NCBI GenBank assembly: GCA_016617855.1
Contig: JAECUM010001909.1
Span: 20,376-84,375, forward strand
Source: Megalonaias nervosa
Lineage: Eukaryota; Mollusca; Bivalvia; Unionida; Unionidae
Direction: 5' to 3'
Length of the DNA stretch: 64,000 nucleotides
Both the position numbers and the translations under genes were made by a program. The stretch's first letter is position 1, and every line of letters begins with the position of its first letter. The notes beneath the pieces were generated by a model that was not told the DNA's origin, did no database searches, and was given only the letters and a program-made list of their open reading frames with translations. This document shows, piece after piece, positions 44,628 through 57,389 of the stretch.

Positions 44628-44870
44628 CAGCAGCAGGAAGGGTGAACGACAAAAACTGAGTGACCCGCGAGTAAACGAATCGCATAAAAATCTGAAAAAA
44701 ATACGTCAACAAAAAGTAACGGAAATGAACTAACCTAAACTGTATGGAAATAATAAAAGTTATAGGCTTCGGTTTATGTTATTGACCTTTTTTTTCAGCC
44801 CCTGTAGGAACCTTTATTTTTTATAAATAAAGTCTCTGCAAAGTTGTAGGGTTCGCCCTTCCTGCTGCTG
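44628..44870 (-). repeat. Right terminal inverted repeat
   Basis: 243 bp, the inverted partner of 28730-28912. It begins cagcagcaggaagggtgaacgac and ends gttcgcccttcctgctgctg, so its own two ends are inverted copies of each other. Confidence 0.88.
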
Positions 44871-46894
44871 GATGTTAAAGAGTATAAAAAGTCCTGCATT
44901 GAAAAAGGTCAAACTTTACTTGCCCAATCAATTAAGCAGAAGGGAAAAAATGTACATTTTACCAGTTGCTTTTCATCTATTCATTTATGTATACAGATAC
45001 CGAAAGCAAAATTTATACTTATTTTCCTTGTATAATCGGTAGCATTTACAACAATTAACAGAAAGCAGATTAGCTTTTAGCAATCGCCTTTCCTTTATTA
45101 ATGTATGAATCCAGATATTTAAGGATATGTGTTGTTATTTTCCTTATATAGTCAATAGCATTTTGAAGCCATGGTTTTGTGGTTATTTTCTAGGTGTTTA
45201 TTATTCACATCCTATGAGTTAAATGACAACCATAGTCCTAAACAGTGATTATTTTATATTAGGACATGAAGACATTCTTTGTGGTATTTTATTATTTATT
45301 TTCACAATATTGTAGGACTGAAGAACTTTAAGACAATACCCGACAATAGGACTGAATCCACCTACTGCAGTCAAAGAGCAAAGATTATTACAGATCTGAT
45401 ATGGCAAAGAGGATCACACACTCTAACTAGACAGTGTATCACACCGACCAAGTTCTGCAGTAACTACTTTTCATCACAAGAAGCAACAATAGTGTACGTT
45501 TGATGTTAACGTGCTTGTCAATACAGGAATCACATCAAAGACCTGAAAAACAATGGAATGTACATACACGCTAACGGGCCTTGTTCGACCGAGTGTTGGA
45601 ATTACAAAATATGTAATATCAGTTTGTTCAGAATCACTAATATCTTTCCACATATACAGAGCATGCCAATTTATATTACATTTGAAGTTGGTATCTGGAA
45701 TCATACACTAAACCATTGGTGACTTATTATATTCCTTACTTGCGTATTATCATTTTTTATTTTGACAATACATTTTATCAGAATGCAAAAATTTTCTTGC
45801 ATTCTTTTAAAATACCTTTATTTACAAATGTGTTTTAATACTATTTCTCGTTTCTGTATTTCTCAACAATTGTTTTGATACTAGAAAACGATACGATAGG
45901 ATTCCCATATCCGTTTGTCTTAAATTTTGTTATTACTCCAATCTAACCTGTTGAATTAATTTTTTTGTTACAACAATGAAATAAAAATCATCAAGGCACT
46001 AAGATAAATTATTAGTACAAACGATTGTACAGACAAAGTCATTGTCTCCTATAATTACTGATAGTTAGTGCACGCCTAAAAACGATAACTCACCTAAAGT
46101 AAACTAATAAATAAACATGTGAAGGTTGCAGTCCTTGGAACTTGTATCTCCAGTACGATACTTGTTCTTGTCTTTGATTTTGCGCACCGTCCCTATTTCA
46201 TTTGCAACACTGACATCCATATTAGCATACCGTCTGTACCGTGTTACTTACGGTATGCAGTCCATCATCAAGTCCCTGTATGTATCAAAATGTCACACTA
46301 AGATTATGACCTCTCAAAGATCAATGAAAATAGAGGACTAGAGAAAGAAAAGGACTTCTTTTATCGAGACAGTGACTACTAAGTATTATTTATTTGGGGT
46401 TAAAACATTTTCAAAGCGGGTATCAGAAGAAATACAAATATTTTGATGCTTATCAGGAGTGTACCAGCACGGTATATAGCCATATTTTGTTTTCCAAAAA
46501 ACCTTTTATTTCCTGAACAGATGTAGTGATTTTTATTAGCTAATTCAGATACAAATGTCTCTATTTAAAATCCTGTTTTTATACAGCCATTGCAAATATG
46601 CCAAAGTTTACTTATTCTATAAATATTCAGTACATGCTGGAGCAGTCATTTATAAATAAACGATTATAACCAGAGTACATAATTTAAATTATAATTACTA
46701 GACACACATTGTTAATTGATTTGCAACTCACAGTGACACGATTTATAGGTACGTACGAAATGCTCAGGCAGTACTGAAGCATTATAAAGCAAATTCCATG
46801 CAGACAAACCATTTTAATGTGGCAGATAAAACTAATTTCCTATTGAATGTCATCGTCTGTGTGCAGTAATGTTCAATTTTGAATATTTAATATA
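44871..46894. other. Intergenic, AT-rich (no gene seen)
   Basis: Right flank of the virus-like element. A weak tandem duplication (units near 44970-45055 and 45095-45165, sharing ttattttcctt.tat.gt...tagcattt) is visible. Short open frames here have no features of genes. Confidence 0.5.
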
Positions 46895-47025
46895 GCCAAG
46901 CTCCTTTCTTTTCCAAATTTATATTTCTTTTTTTATTTTAAAAAATAAACTATATATTTTTCTCTGTATATTTAATTTGTATTGTGCGTTTGACCTTTGC
47001 TCATAATTGAGAGTAGGAGCTTGGC
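46895..47025. mobile_element. Small MITE with TA target-site duplication
   Basis: Terminal inverted repeats GCCAAGCTCC and GGAGCTTGGC enclose 131 bp, flanked on both sides by TA. The size and TA flanks suit a Tc1/mariner-type non-autonomous element. Confidence 0.6.
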
Positions 47026-47139
47026 TAATGTCTTTTCTGAGAACAAATTATTACATAGCTATTTTTTGTGCATGATTGGTGATTTTATAATAATATTATT
47101 TGTAGGTAGGCTTAATTGAATTATAGCTTAGGACATTCG

Positions 47140-47690
47140 TTTTCCTCTCGAGCATTCCTGGTGTACCTGATATCTACCATGTTCTTTACTAAACTTTTAG
47201 TAATAGACCTGATCTTGTTGACAAGTTAAAATGTTCTGGAAATGAACTTTTGACACGCATCCTGGTCCTCTTATTGTGTCCTAGGTTTAAATATAATTTT
47301 GAAGTAAATGAAATTATTATATTCCTACTCAGACATTTGACTAGTGAACTCAGTCTTTTACTTGTATTCAGTTTTAATTTGAGAAGATTTATTTATTTCA
47401 GTTATTAATTGGAATTAAAAGTGTTCATTAATACTTTTCGGACTAAGTCACTATATTTGTATTATTGTGAATTCATTCAGAGACATTTTGGATTTATATC
47501 ATTGTGATACATCAAGGCTCTTAGCACATGAATACTATTCCAGGCTATTGACACATCAGCACATTCAATTCGGAACACCACTGAAATTCATTCTGAATAC
47601 TTCATACCTTTTGACTTGTGACAAAACTTTTAGGACCATGTGGGATTTAATTCATAATACTGTAAGATCTTCCTAAATTTTCACTTTATA
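47140..47690 (+). repeat. Diverged fragment related to repeat block A
   Basis: Same order and orientation as 14240-14620: aggacatt..ttttcctct, attcctgg, agacctgatcttgtt, tctggaaatga, then a ttattgtga...attcag.gacatt segment. The identity is clearly lower than between copies A and B, so this is an older family member. Confidence 0.6.
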
Positions 47691-48108
47691 TTCAAGGGAA
47701 ATAAATTATTTGTTGAATTTTAGAAAACATGTTGGCTTTTGCTCTTTTATGTTACTTTGTCTAAGATCATAAATTCGTAACAATATCATCAGATGGAACT
47801 TTTAATTCAACAACAAAAGTAAAACAAATAAACAATATATTTTATATTGTCAGGTTTTTACTCTGTCTAAATTTTTCCTTGGAAATCTAACAGTTCCTAC
47901 AAAAGCGATGCAGCTGAGGCTTAAGATCTTTTTTAATGAATACAGAAAAATTGGTTGCCGATAGTTAACAATTGGTTGTTAATTAGCTGACAATGGGTTG
48001 ACAATGGTGAACAATAGGTTGATAATAGTTTCCGGCAAACAATAAAAATGCTGAGCTTATATATAAGCATCATTTTCTCATACAAATATTTCAAGTTATT
48101 CGCCCAGG

Positions 48109-48110
<2 letters not shown>

Positions 48111-48174
<64 letters not shown>
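48111..48174. repeat. AT dinucleotide microsatellite
   Basis: About 32 AT units followed by degenerate catatatatggc-type repeats to about 48300. Confidence 0.97.
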
Positions 48175-48177
<3 letters not shown>

Positions 48178-48379
48178 GAATTTTCCATACATTTCATAAT
48201 GGTCATATAACTCGTAAAAGTTCTATACAATGCACCCAAGTTATATATATGGCAAATTTCCTATACAGTTCACTCATGTCATATACATGGTAAAATTTCC
48301 TGAACATTGCTTTACAAAATACATTTTACAAAGAATTCAGATTATACATGTATTGCTGACTCTGCCTAAGAACCATATT

Positions 48380-48640
48380 TGGTTAGGCTATCTCCTGTCT
48401 AGTTCCCATCATACATGTAATAATATATCATACCTATTTAGCTCTTCTCCAGCCACCATCATAAAAACAAAATCGCAATGATTCTACCCTACTTATTTCT
48501 TGTCCAGCCACCGCTGTGCATGCAATTTCATAATTATTCATACCCTCTTCGCTCTTCTCCAGCCACCAACATAAATACAATTACATAGTAATTCATACTT
48601 GGCTAGCTATTGTCCAATCATATATGCAGTTTTATACTGA
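48380..48640. repeat. Degenerate tandem repeat of about 65-85 bp
   Basis: Units share ctcttctccagccacc followed by an AT-rich stretch with atacctattta/ataccctcttc. Three to four units are recognisable. Confidence 0.55.
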
Positions 48641-49379
48641 TTTATACCAAACAACGGCACAATTTGTGGATGTTGCATTGGAATCTATGTTAATGAATGA
48701 TTGATTCACAGATGCAGCCAGTGACAAAAAGATATGAATTAGCTGCAAAGCTGATCATATTTGTATTTTTCCATTTCAGTATTATATCAGTAACGTTGAA
48801 TAATCTGTTAAATACATACATGAGCGAGATGACATTTTTCTGCACGTGACACATAATTTATGAATAAAATAATTATGTTTAAATAGCATAAATAGTCGGC
48901 ACAATGCAATCGTCTGTATAACTCAAATTCAGTTTACTATGACAAAAGAAAACAAATAAATTTGTTCACATAGGCAATGCTTAAATTTGCACCTTTCAAT
49001 TAAAAATGATCACAGAGAAATCTTGGAAATATATCGTTTCCCAGTAGTCAACAATCAATATAAATACAAAGATTATGTACAGGAAATATCTTTTAAAAAT
49101 TACATTAACTTGTTATTCTGACAACAGTAAGTAACAAACATAATGGGGAAAAATGGATCATATATTTACCTGTAGAGACCAAACATAATTCATATTTGAT
49201 TTAAACAGGGTATTGTCTAGTCCAAATATAGCACAAATGTACACTGTCAAGGAAATTAATAACTTATCAATATGCAAAAATATGATGTCCAGCTACGATT
49301 AAAAACTACATTAAGAAATGTGTGCGTGATTTGGATTTTTAACGTAGCTTTAACAATTCCTCAGTCATATCGTGATGAT
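48641..49379. other. Intergenic (no gene seen)
   Basis: AT-rich unique-looking DNA without a supported coding frame. Confidence 0.5.
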
Positions 49380-49637
49380 ATCTGCAGTGTGGCAGTTTAT
49401 AGTGATGTCTAGCGCTGGGGCATCATGCCGCGGACATATAGATTGAGGACCCACCCAGTCACATTATCCTGACACCAGGCCAACCAGTCCTAACAATATC
49501 CTATTAATGCTGAGCGCCAAGCGAGGCAGTTGCTAGTACCATTTTTATAAGTCTTTGATATGACTCGACCGTGGTTCAAACCCGCGACCTTCCGCATCCG
49601 AGGCGGACACTCCAACCACTTAGGCCACCGAAGTGGT
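49380..49637 (-). mobile_element. tRNA-derived SINE
   Basis: On the minus strand it starts ggtggcctaagtggttggagtg (A-box region) and has gcgggtttgaacc (B box) within about 70 nt, followed by a non-tRNA body (tcatatcaaagacttataaaaatggtactagc, cctcgcttggcgctcagc) ending near 49380. The head resembles a tRNA but is followed by body sequence, so it is a SINE rather than a tRNA gene. I associate this body with mollusc SINEs; the family name is unverified. Confidence 0.75.
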
Positions 49638-51129
49638 CACATTAAGAACAAAAATTGAAAATAAAATTTGGAAAACGCCAACAAAACTTGCATAAACATC
49701 ACATTATTGTTACTTAGTCCTCTATATCGAAAATTAAATACCGAAACATATACGCATAAAAAGGACAAAATAGAATTTAGAAAAAAAGAATTCAATGCCA
49801 TAATGAACAGTATTAAACAAACAATAGACAAAAGAAAAAAAAGGAAAAATACACGAAGATTTGTACAAATAGAATGAAACAAAAGTTAAAGCTGGCAAAT
49901 TTGGAAAAATATGTGAAAGAAAGGGGATATAGGCCAGGAAAGAAATTATAAAGGTGCATAAAGAACTGTAGAAAATGTTACAGGTAAAAGAGTACATGCC
50001 AATAAAGGAATCATTAGAGGACTTTACAAATATTATAAAAATGTATACACTAAGCAAGATATCTACGTAAACCGATAAATGAATGTATTGAGACAATAAT
50101 GAATTTAACTGGAGACCTATATCCTTCTTAGGCTAGGCCATCGGAGCGGTCCTGTTTTGAGAATATAATGCAGTCAAGATATATTGTGGTAATCAATGTG
50201 AACCAACTCTGTCCATAAATCTTCTAAGGACAAATCAGAAAGAAATCTCACGTCTCGCCATATGAAATATTAACCCAGTCCCGAGCTGTCTCAACGTGTA
50301 CTCATACACAAAACACAAGGAAAAATACAATACCAAGTAAGTAATTTATACTGTTCACAAACCAGGAACGTAACAAAACTCATCCCACCCTCAAGGCCTG
50401 CAATTAGGATATGAGGGAATATTGCCTATACCCTGGGAATCAGGGGCAGAAGGTGTTCCCCTCAGTAAGCAAACTGACCAAATTGACTTATATTCTTGGA
50501 TTAAATTTCAGTAACGACCATTCTAACTCGAAAGACTTACTTAAGTTAAATTATCCTCGTGTGCGACCAACTGGCCATGTACGAGTAATTAATGTGCGCA
50601 CACCGCACTATTTAATTTCGCTTGAGTGAAGGAATTCGAGCCACATTACCCACTCTTTAATTCACTCAAAGAGTGATGTTTAATTAAGCAGGCAGATCGA
50701 GGGACAAAAAGTCCCGTTCGATCCGTATTGAATGCTGTCATGAGTGGGAATAGACCCAGCACACACTCATTCTTGTATTTTAGTGTTTTTACCGAAGGTG
50801 GTATTTTAATTCAGGCGGTGGAAAAGAAGGGATGGGGCCCGGTGTGGGTGGCTCCTGTGGTCCAGTTTATGGAATTTTGAAGAAATTTATTATTGCCAAA
50901 AGTAAAGTGTTTGTCCCATACTCGATTTTTAAATTGATAACTCTGTACGATGTTATGGCGTTTGTTAGTATCCTTCTAGAATTGGTTTTGTCCAAGGAGC
51001 AGTACCCTATGTTTTTTGTCCTATGCTTTACATTGTGTTGTTTTCATTTATCGTTGCCACTTTGTGTAGCTGGGTCTGATGGCTTTGGATTTGTAGCCAC
51101 CTTATATTGTCTAAGGGTTACGGGTTGGG
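49638..51129. other. Intergenic / probable old repeat sequence (no gene seen)
   Basis: An open frame at 50832-51242 is rich in hydrophobic residues and G/T-derived codons with no motif; it leads into tandem repeats and is probably non-coding. A short inverted repeat (actctttaattcactcaaagagt) lies at about 50651-50673. Confidence 0.45.
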
Positions 51130-51605
51130 TTATTAGCTGTCGCGCGTTGTGCATTGGGACCCTGATGATAAGGGCTTATGACCACCTTATATTCTTAGGT
51201 TCGGTTTTAGGGCCATACGTTTGGATCTATGTTAGAGCGTGAGAGTAATTAGTTACCGCAGTGAGACCCTGATGGTCTGGACTTATGATCACCTTATATT
51301 CTAAGGTTCGTTTTAGGGCCAGATGTAAGTTTGGATCTATGTTAGGTCGTGGGAATAATTATTTACTGCATTGTGCAGTGGGACCCTGATGGTCTGGACT
51401 TTTGTCCACCTTATACATTTTGTTTCGTTTGGTACCATATGTGTGGTTCTTATCATTTTGTTTTGTTTGTAGAGTGTTGATCTGATACCATCACCATTGT
51501 TAGAGTCAGAGAAAGTGGATTTACACCTAGTACCCTCATAAGTGTTATGGTTAGTGAAAGTAGATTTTAAACCTAGTACCATCACCGGCGTTAGAGATGG
51601 AGAAA
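51130..51605. repeat. Two short degenerate tandem arrays
   Basis: The first array (51150-51420) has three units of about 110 bp with gggaccctgatg...ggacttatgaccaccttata and ttagggcca...ggatctatgttag. The second (51478-51605) has about 60-bp units with ctagtaccatcac...gttagag..agaaagtag. Confidence 0.6.
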
Positions 51606-51854
51606 GTAGATAAGTGTAAGAGTTAAAAAAGTAGAACTATATATCTAAATATGTCTTTTTTATTTTTATTATTTTTATTTTTATTTTTTATTTTTAGAAA
51701 TAGATAAAAAGGGAGGGGGAAATCTTTCAATTTTGTTATTGTTATTTTTGCATGCCTAATTAGGGTTAGTGGGCAAGGAGGGTGATTGGAGTTAGGTTTT
51801 TTTTCTTCATGTGTATATATTTCTATCTTGCTTGGTTATATTTTGTGGGTTCTA

Positions 51855-52600
51855 GAGTATTGTATCTTATATTGAACCGCCGTGGTTGTTGGATGTTAGG
51901 TGGTGCTATATGGTGTTGAGTGTTTTTGTTTTTGCTACATTTTTCGCTTTTTCCTATGGCATAGATAAGGATTAATTGTTTATTTGATTCCCTGAGGTGA
52001 AAGATGAGGCTAAGGCTCCAGCCCGCATTGGTCGGTACATGCCCCTACTTGGGCTGTAAATCGAAGCCCTCTCCCCATCTCCCACCCCCTGGTTCAATTT
52101 TTAGTGGAATGGCGTCAACCCTGCGTAAGACAGACATCTTTGCTGTGTAAACAGGTCCCAACGACGTTTCAAAGACATTCGTCTGGAAGGTTGTTTCTTA
52201 TATTGTCGCCTGTTTAGTCTGTTTTTGTCCTACTTGAATCAGTTTTATCGCCTACTGAGAGTCTTTGTATGGTTTTAACTTAGTTGAGTTTTTCCTCCAG
52301 TTCTAATTTGTTTCTAGCTAAGTATGTTTTATTAATTAATTGTTTGTTTGATTCCATGAGGTGAAAGATGAGGTTAAGGCTCCAGCCTACTTGGCCTGTA
52401 AAACGAAGACCTCCCCCCTCTCACCACCCTCGTCCAATTTTAAATTATATTGACGCCTATTTAAATTGTTTATATCTACCTCTTTTAGCAAATTATTTTC
52501 AAAGACAACTATCTGGAGTATTGTATCTTATATTGAACCGCCGCGTTTATTGGATGTTAGGTGTTGTTATATTTTTTTTCTCCTTTTTCCTATGGCAGAG
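51855..52600. repeat. Duplicated blocks upstream of LINE remnant (likely LINE 3' region)
   Basis: gtattgtatcttatattgaaccgccg...ttggatgttaggt occurs at about 51857 and 52518, and gaggtgaaagatgagg.taaggctccagcc at about 51991 and 52360. The order suggests a partial duplication of a retrotransposon 3' region. Confidence 0.55.
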
Positions 52601-52944
52601 ATAACTCCCAGTATATCTGTATACACCGACTTGTTGTTGGTTGTTTTGTTGGTGAGAAAATTCGGGTATTGGTCTGGGGCTTGTATGTTTTTTTGTTTTT
52701 GTTTTTCATGAAAGCTTTTCCTTTCTGGTGTGTATTTGGGGCAGTTGTTGAAGATGTGTTCTAATGTTTCAGGGACGGGACAGTGGTGGAAATTTATGCC
52801 GGCTTCTTTTATGCCTGGCAAAAATCTTCCAAAACTGTTAGCTAGAAGAGTTTTTCTGGAAAGACTATTAATATGACAGGTTTTATACCAGTCTAAAGCA
52901 GTCCCGACACACCCTCTATAAAAGCCAGTCGGAAAGCAGCTCAC
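52567..52944 (-). pseudogene. C-terminal remnant of a second LINE family (ORF2 zinc finger)
   Basis: A 125-residue frame with CPVPETLEHIFNNCPKYTPER, a Cys-x5-His-x4-Cys-type motif common at the C-terminus of non-LTR ORF2 proteins just after the reverse transcriptase. It is not similar to the LINE at 1712-4757. No RT motifs remain upstream of 52944, so this is a short 3' remnant. Confidence 0.55.
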
Positions 52945-53394
52945 AAGAAAACGAGGGATTTACGAAAGGAAGTACAACTTGCAATATGGATGATACAGAA
53001 TCGAAAATAGCTGAGTTTGGCGAACGGTTTTCACGTTTAGACTTAGTAAACGAAGTTATAGACATGAATGCAGGTAAACGGGGTGCAAGAAGGTTGTGCA
53101 ATTTAATAATTTCGCTTGCGAGGTGACTTAAGTTATGTTGAGGAATCAAACTGAGTAATAATCGGTAATTGGTTGATGTTTGTAACATTCGAAAAACTCA
53201 CCCCAACACTAAAATAAACCAGATAAAATACATTTACACCTTCTTTGAAGGAATTTGTATTAAAAGGCATGTGTTTATAAGAGCATTTTCCAGAATCATC
53301 ACTGAAAATGTTCACATGTACCTTCTGTAAAGACCACCTATCTATTGTGAAGAGATGACACTTATTGTTAGTACAAGTGCCATGCTAGTCCTAC

Positions 53395-53440
53395 AATGTA
53401 AGACATAGCACATGTTTTTGTTTTAGTGCTATGTCTTACT
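53395..53440. repeat. Short hairpin
   Basis: gtaagacatagcac and gtgctatgtcttac are perfect complements separated by about 15 nt. A related string (tcttacgttgtaggactag) recurs inverted at about 57848-57866. Confidence 0.7.
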
Positions 53441-53452
53441 ACCCAAATAACT

Positions 53453-54072
53453 TCCTTGTATAGCGTGTTCCGATATCGTTTGACATCGGAACGAATAGTA
53501 AAAGTTTCAGGAATATCTCACAGACTTGGCAGCCTATATCGACACTTTTCCTCTAATTTATGTGTAATTAATATACTTACTTTGCTTTCTTTATCCCGGT
53601 GGAATCAAAATATGACACTAGCAAATGGACGCATTTTCCTATTCCGCTGACATACATTTGAATTTGTTGCAATGCCACGGTAGTCGAGGTACGCCGAAGT
53701 ATGTTCAAGTAGGTTCATATGGGGGATATCTTTCTTGAACGAAACGAAACGTTGCTTACAGTTCCAATAGGCAAAATATATTTTTATTCGTTTCATTAAA
53801 GAATAATATTTCAACTTAACCTGATTTCGGTATTCCTGGCTTTCATCGCTTTCCAGCCAACTGAAATTTAGGCCAACGTAACTTGAAAACAGGTCCATTT
53901 CTTTTGTGAGAATTTAAATTTATTAGAGAAAAGACATCAGGGTAAGTAAAGTCTGACAAAAACATAACTTTACTTTGTCAAAAAGTATCGTTATTGGTTG
54001 CCAGTTGTGTGTGATATTCCTGAAAACTTTACTTTCGTTACACTGTTAGTCGACATCAAAACACGCTACAAG
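53453..54072. mobile_element. 620-bp inverted-repeat (foldback/MITE-like) element
   Basis: Arms of about 95-105 bp (53453-53550 and 53966-54072) match as reverse complements at roughly 75-80% by eye. They begin ccttgtatagcgtgtt and share gtttcaggaatatc and a ggcagcc/ggcaacc stretch. The centre has no supported coding frame. No clear target-site duplication was found. Confidence 0.65.
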
Positions 54073-54129
54073 GCCCCATTAGCTAGGCAGTAAGACCCAT
54101 CAGCCCCCAGAACAAAAATATTGGGTGAT

Positions 54130-54583
54130 GGCCTTAGGTCACAATTAATAGTTGCGGTTCAGTACCCACGAATGTAGTCCCAGTCTATTTTTAGATCATT
54201 TTTTCCTGTCTCCGTTTGGTGGTGATACAAGAGTTAGATTTAGGCATTCTTGGTAAGGATTTAAAGGCAATTGTTTATTCTTTAGAATATGAGCTTATGG
54301 TGTGGTTGTCCGTGTGTATTTCGGCGACAGTGCACAGTGAGTAATAAGGCCTTGGTGATGATCCGGAAGTGAAATCTGTGTTCCATTGCATGGTGTTTTG
54401 TTTACAATTCAGCCTCTCAAAAAAATGCAGGTCAACCCCTGACAAGAACTTCACCGTAAAGTCATCTTTGAAGGTATTTTAGATTGACATATGATTTGTA
54501 TTGATTGTCGCACAGTGGAAAGTTCAGTACTGAGAAACAAATGTAGAGAATATATAGTAAAATGAATTGTGTTCTATGGCCTG
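54130..54583 (+). repeat. 454-bp direct repeat, left copy
   Basis: Almost identical to 57390-57842 (I count about five differences, including one T-run length change). It starts ggccttaggtcac and ends ctatggcctg. Confidence 0.93.
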
Positions 54584-57389
54584 TCAGTGCAGTATTTGAG
54601 TAAAGTTTAAACTGGTATAAAATCTTTATTATTAATGATAGACACATGAAATTTTAATATGTTATGTATAATGACTTTAAAAAGATAAGAATGAAATTAA
54701 AAATAAAAAATTGATTTTTATTTTAAAAATTTAAATGAAATTAAAAAAAAAATTAAAAAATAAAATTTTTCCACCAAAAATGCACATATATAATATTTAT
54801 TGGGAATGATATTAAATGATATCAGCATGTATATAATCCTACACCATATACAAGCTCAAATGATGGATATTTGTCAAATTTTATCAGAGAAAATATCTTT
54901 GTAAGTCAAAATGAGACCTTCATTTAAAATACATGAAGACAAAATTCTATTTTGTATTGTACCTTTAGGTCATTGAAACTATTTATTTGGGGTCCAAGCA
55001 GTTAATTTATGTGTTTATGATGGGGTGACTTCCTGAGTAACACATATCTGCTTGTATAGCTATCAGTAATTGTTTATAAACATAGTTATAGGGTATTTAG
55101 TGAGAGGACAGAGATGAAGACTTTATACTAGAACCTGCTCAAGTTCTCTACAAAATCATATTAAACTGTCAGAGAATGAAATACAGGTCAAAGGGATAAA
55201 ATATACTTTCCCCAGGTATATTTACCCTTGCATGTAAGAAAACAGCAAAAGGATGTAAGTTGAACACAGAATGCATTCCATTTTATTGTTCAGTTTCTTT
55301 AAGATATTGATTGATGTAGTGCGGCATTGTGACCTAGATGATATTATGGGAATTCTAATGATCCATTTTGCTTTATGCATTATTAATTACTAATAATATT
55401 TGTTAACTGACACTCTAAAGATTACATAAGAAATATTCAAACAGATTATTTGAATTTAACTTTGTACAACTAATCTTAACATGGTTACATAGCTGACATG
55501 AACAAATATGCATATATTTTAGAATGTTTGGGATCAAAAGTTGACATTCAGTACATCATATAGGCTGACATAGTACCTCTAGTGAACCTGTAAGGCTCAG
55601 TTCTGGCTGTGTGCACTTCAAATATCCAAGATGTTATTTTCATCAAGAATATGCCTCTGTATGGTAACATATTTCAATTTAGTACTTTGACAGAGTGCGG
55701 TATTGCAGCATCAGCTGATATCTGATTCCATTGAATCATTGAGCTTAGTAACTGGTAACCAACACTCTTAAAAATAGACTAAAAATGTTCAAACAGATCA
55801 TTTGAATTATGTTTGCACATGTGATTTTAATAAGTACATTGCATATGTCCCACACATGCAAATGTCCATCCTTGTTTACAAGTTTTGGGGATCAGAATTT
55901 CACATTTGGTTGATGATATAGGATCTGTTGGTACCTATAGTTGATCTGTGTGGCCACATTTGGCTGTATTCACTCGCAATATCCAAAATTGTTATTTTCC
56001 TCATGAATAAGATTGCTTATAGTAATAAATTTTAATTTGGTACATTGTCATTTGACTTTCCAGTATACTGGTATGTACTAATGTTTGCACCAATGATCAA
56101 TCCTCACCGTTCCAACATTGCCTTAAACTTGATGATACATACTCTACCTGATTAGTTTTTTAACCTGTAAATGGGTAAATATGCTTGTAGAAACATCATC
56201 TATTTTTTAGGATGCATTTATCACTTTAATACATGCCCATTGCTTCACATTTCTGAGTGTCACTCTGTAAAGTTTACTATTTTTTTCCCATGTTTGCAAC
56301 CTGAATGTTATTTTGAAATCACCATATCCAACACATTTTAATTTCATTTGCCTACATCTTACAGTTTTCTAGAATTAAGTGAAACATGTTGTATATTTTC
56401 AGGTCTGGCCTGGTATCTGGAACAAAGTGTTAGAGTTGGATCAGTTTGGAAGCTCTCCAGTAGTCCGGTGGTGATAGCAAGGTCTCATAAAGGACATGTG
56501 CAGTGTACTGCTATAAGTGACCAAGATTAGTTCATATCAGCACACTGATATACAACACCTCAAAGACATGGCTTAGATCTTCATGTGAGAGATTCGCACC
56601 ATGGTTCAGTAAGGTGGAACCTCCCTGAAACTGTATTTTCCTATCACATTGTTGACTTTTGTAGTTATCGACATTAAAATGGAATGCATTTTTGCTATAA
56701 AACATGGTAGTGGTCCCATCAAAACTTTAAATTTGAGTGTACTATTAGTTATACAAACAACTGCCCAAGTACCTGACACAATAAATGTGGAACATAGCAC
56801 CTGTCATTGTTTCTTTAGTGTGTACACCTATATGCATCTGGATAGGCATATTGCAATTTGCTGCCAAAATCACTGTGAGCTATCATGCTTCAGTACCCCT
56901 GGGAAAAATGTTATCAGTTGTACAGACCCAAACTACCATTTGTTTTAAATACCATTCATTAATCAACTTTGCTGCCTTAAATTTGTCAAAATGAATCTTA
57001 TAACTTGTGTGAAAATTTAATTTTTTTAAAAAATTTAGTTTTTAAAATTTAAATGTGTATTTAAATTTCCATTAAAATTTAATATATCATTATTTTTAAA
57101 TTTCAAACATATTTTCAGACAGGTCTTATCATGTATTACATTTAAGTTTTTACTGCATTGAAAAATTCCTGTAATTAAGGAAGATATAGCAAATTTAGTT
57201 TTGGTTTCTCAAGAACACTTGGACCACAACTTGCACCCTGTGGAACACCACCACTACACACTTTCTGACAGCTGTCACATGTCTTGTTTGCAAGGAAATT
57301 CCAAAAGACTTCATGTTTAAAGTTGAAATAAGTGTGGCATGCAAGTATAAAAGTTTGACTAAAATTGGCCATACAAATTGGGCCTTTCA
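54584..57389. other. 2.8-kb interval between direct repeats, with a diverged tandem duplication
   Basis: No gag, protease, RT or other coding frame. At 55322-55685 and 55686-56060 there are two diverged units of about 360 bp (gtgcgg.attg, aacact/gacactct, aaacagat.atttgaatt, ggctgt.t.cact). The remainder is AT-rich. Confidence 0.6.

Larger units (their letters stand above)
28730..44870. mobile_element. Polinton/adintovirus-like endogenous virus, 16.1 kb, with terminal inverted repeats
   Basis: Bounded by inverted repeats (28730-28912 and 44628-44870). It encodes capsid, protease, packaging ATPase, protein-primed polymerase, DDE integrase, PLA2 and fibre-like proteins, the hallmark set of Polintons and adintoviruses. 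Genes are densely packed, with intergenic gaps often under 60 bp, unlike the flanks. It sits inside repeat copy C. Six-base flanks (gacaca and gatgtt) do not match, so no clean target-site duplication survives. Several genes are broken, so this is an old integrated copy. The fused polymerase-helicase and the HNH genes set it apart from the classical Polinton represented by the polymerase at 1-1711. Confidence 0.92.

Noticed and set aside
28724..44876. Six-base target-site duplication of the virus-like element
   Set aside because: The flanking hexamers gacaca and gatgtt differ; only a loose gatg string is shared, so no duplication can be claimed.
50832..51242. 136-codon hydrophobic protein
   Set aside because: It leads into short tandem repeats in G/T-rich sequence and has no recognisable features.
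52988..53123. Small plus-strand gene of about 45 codons
   Set aside because: Plausible-looking acidic and helical sequence but short, unsupported by context, and adjacent to LINE debris.
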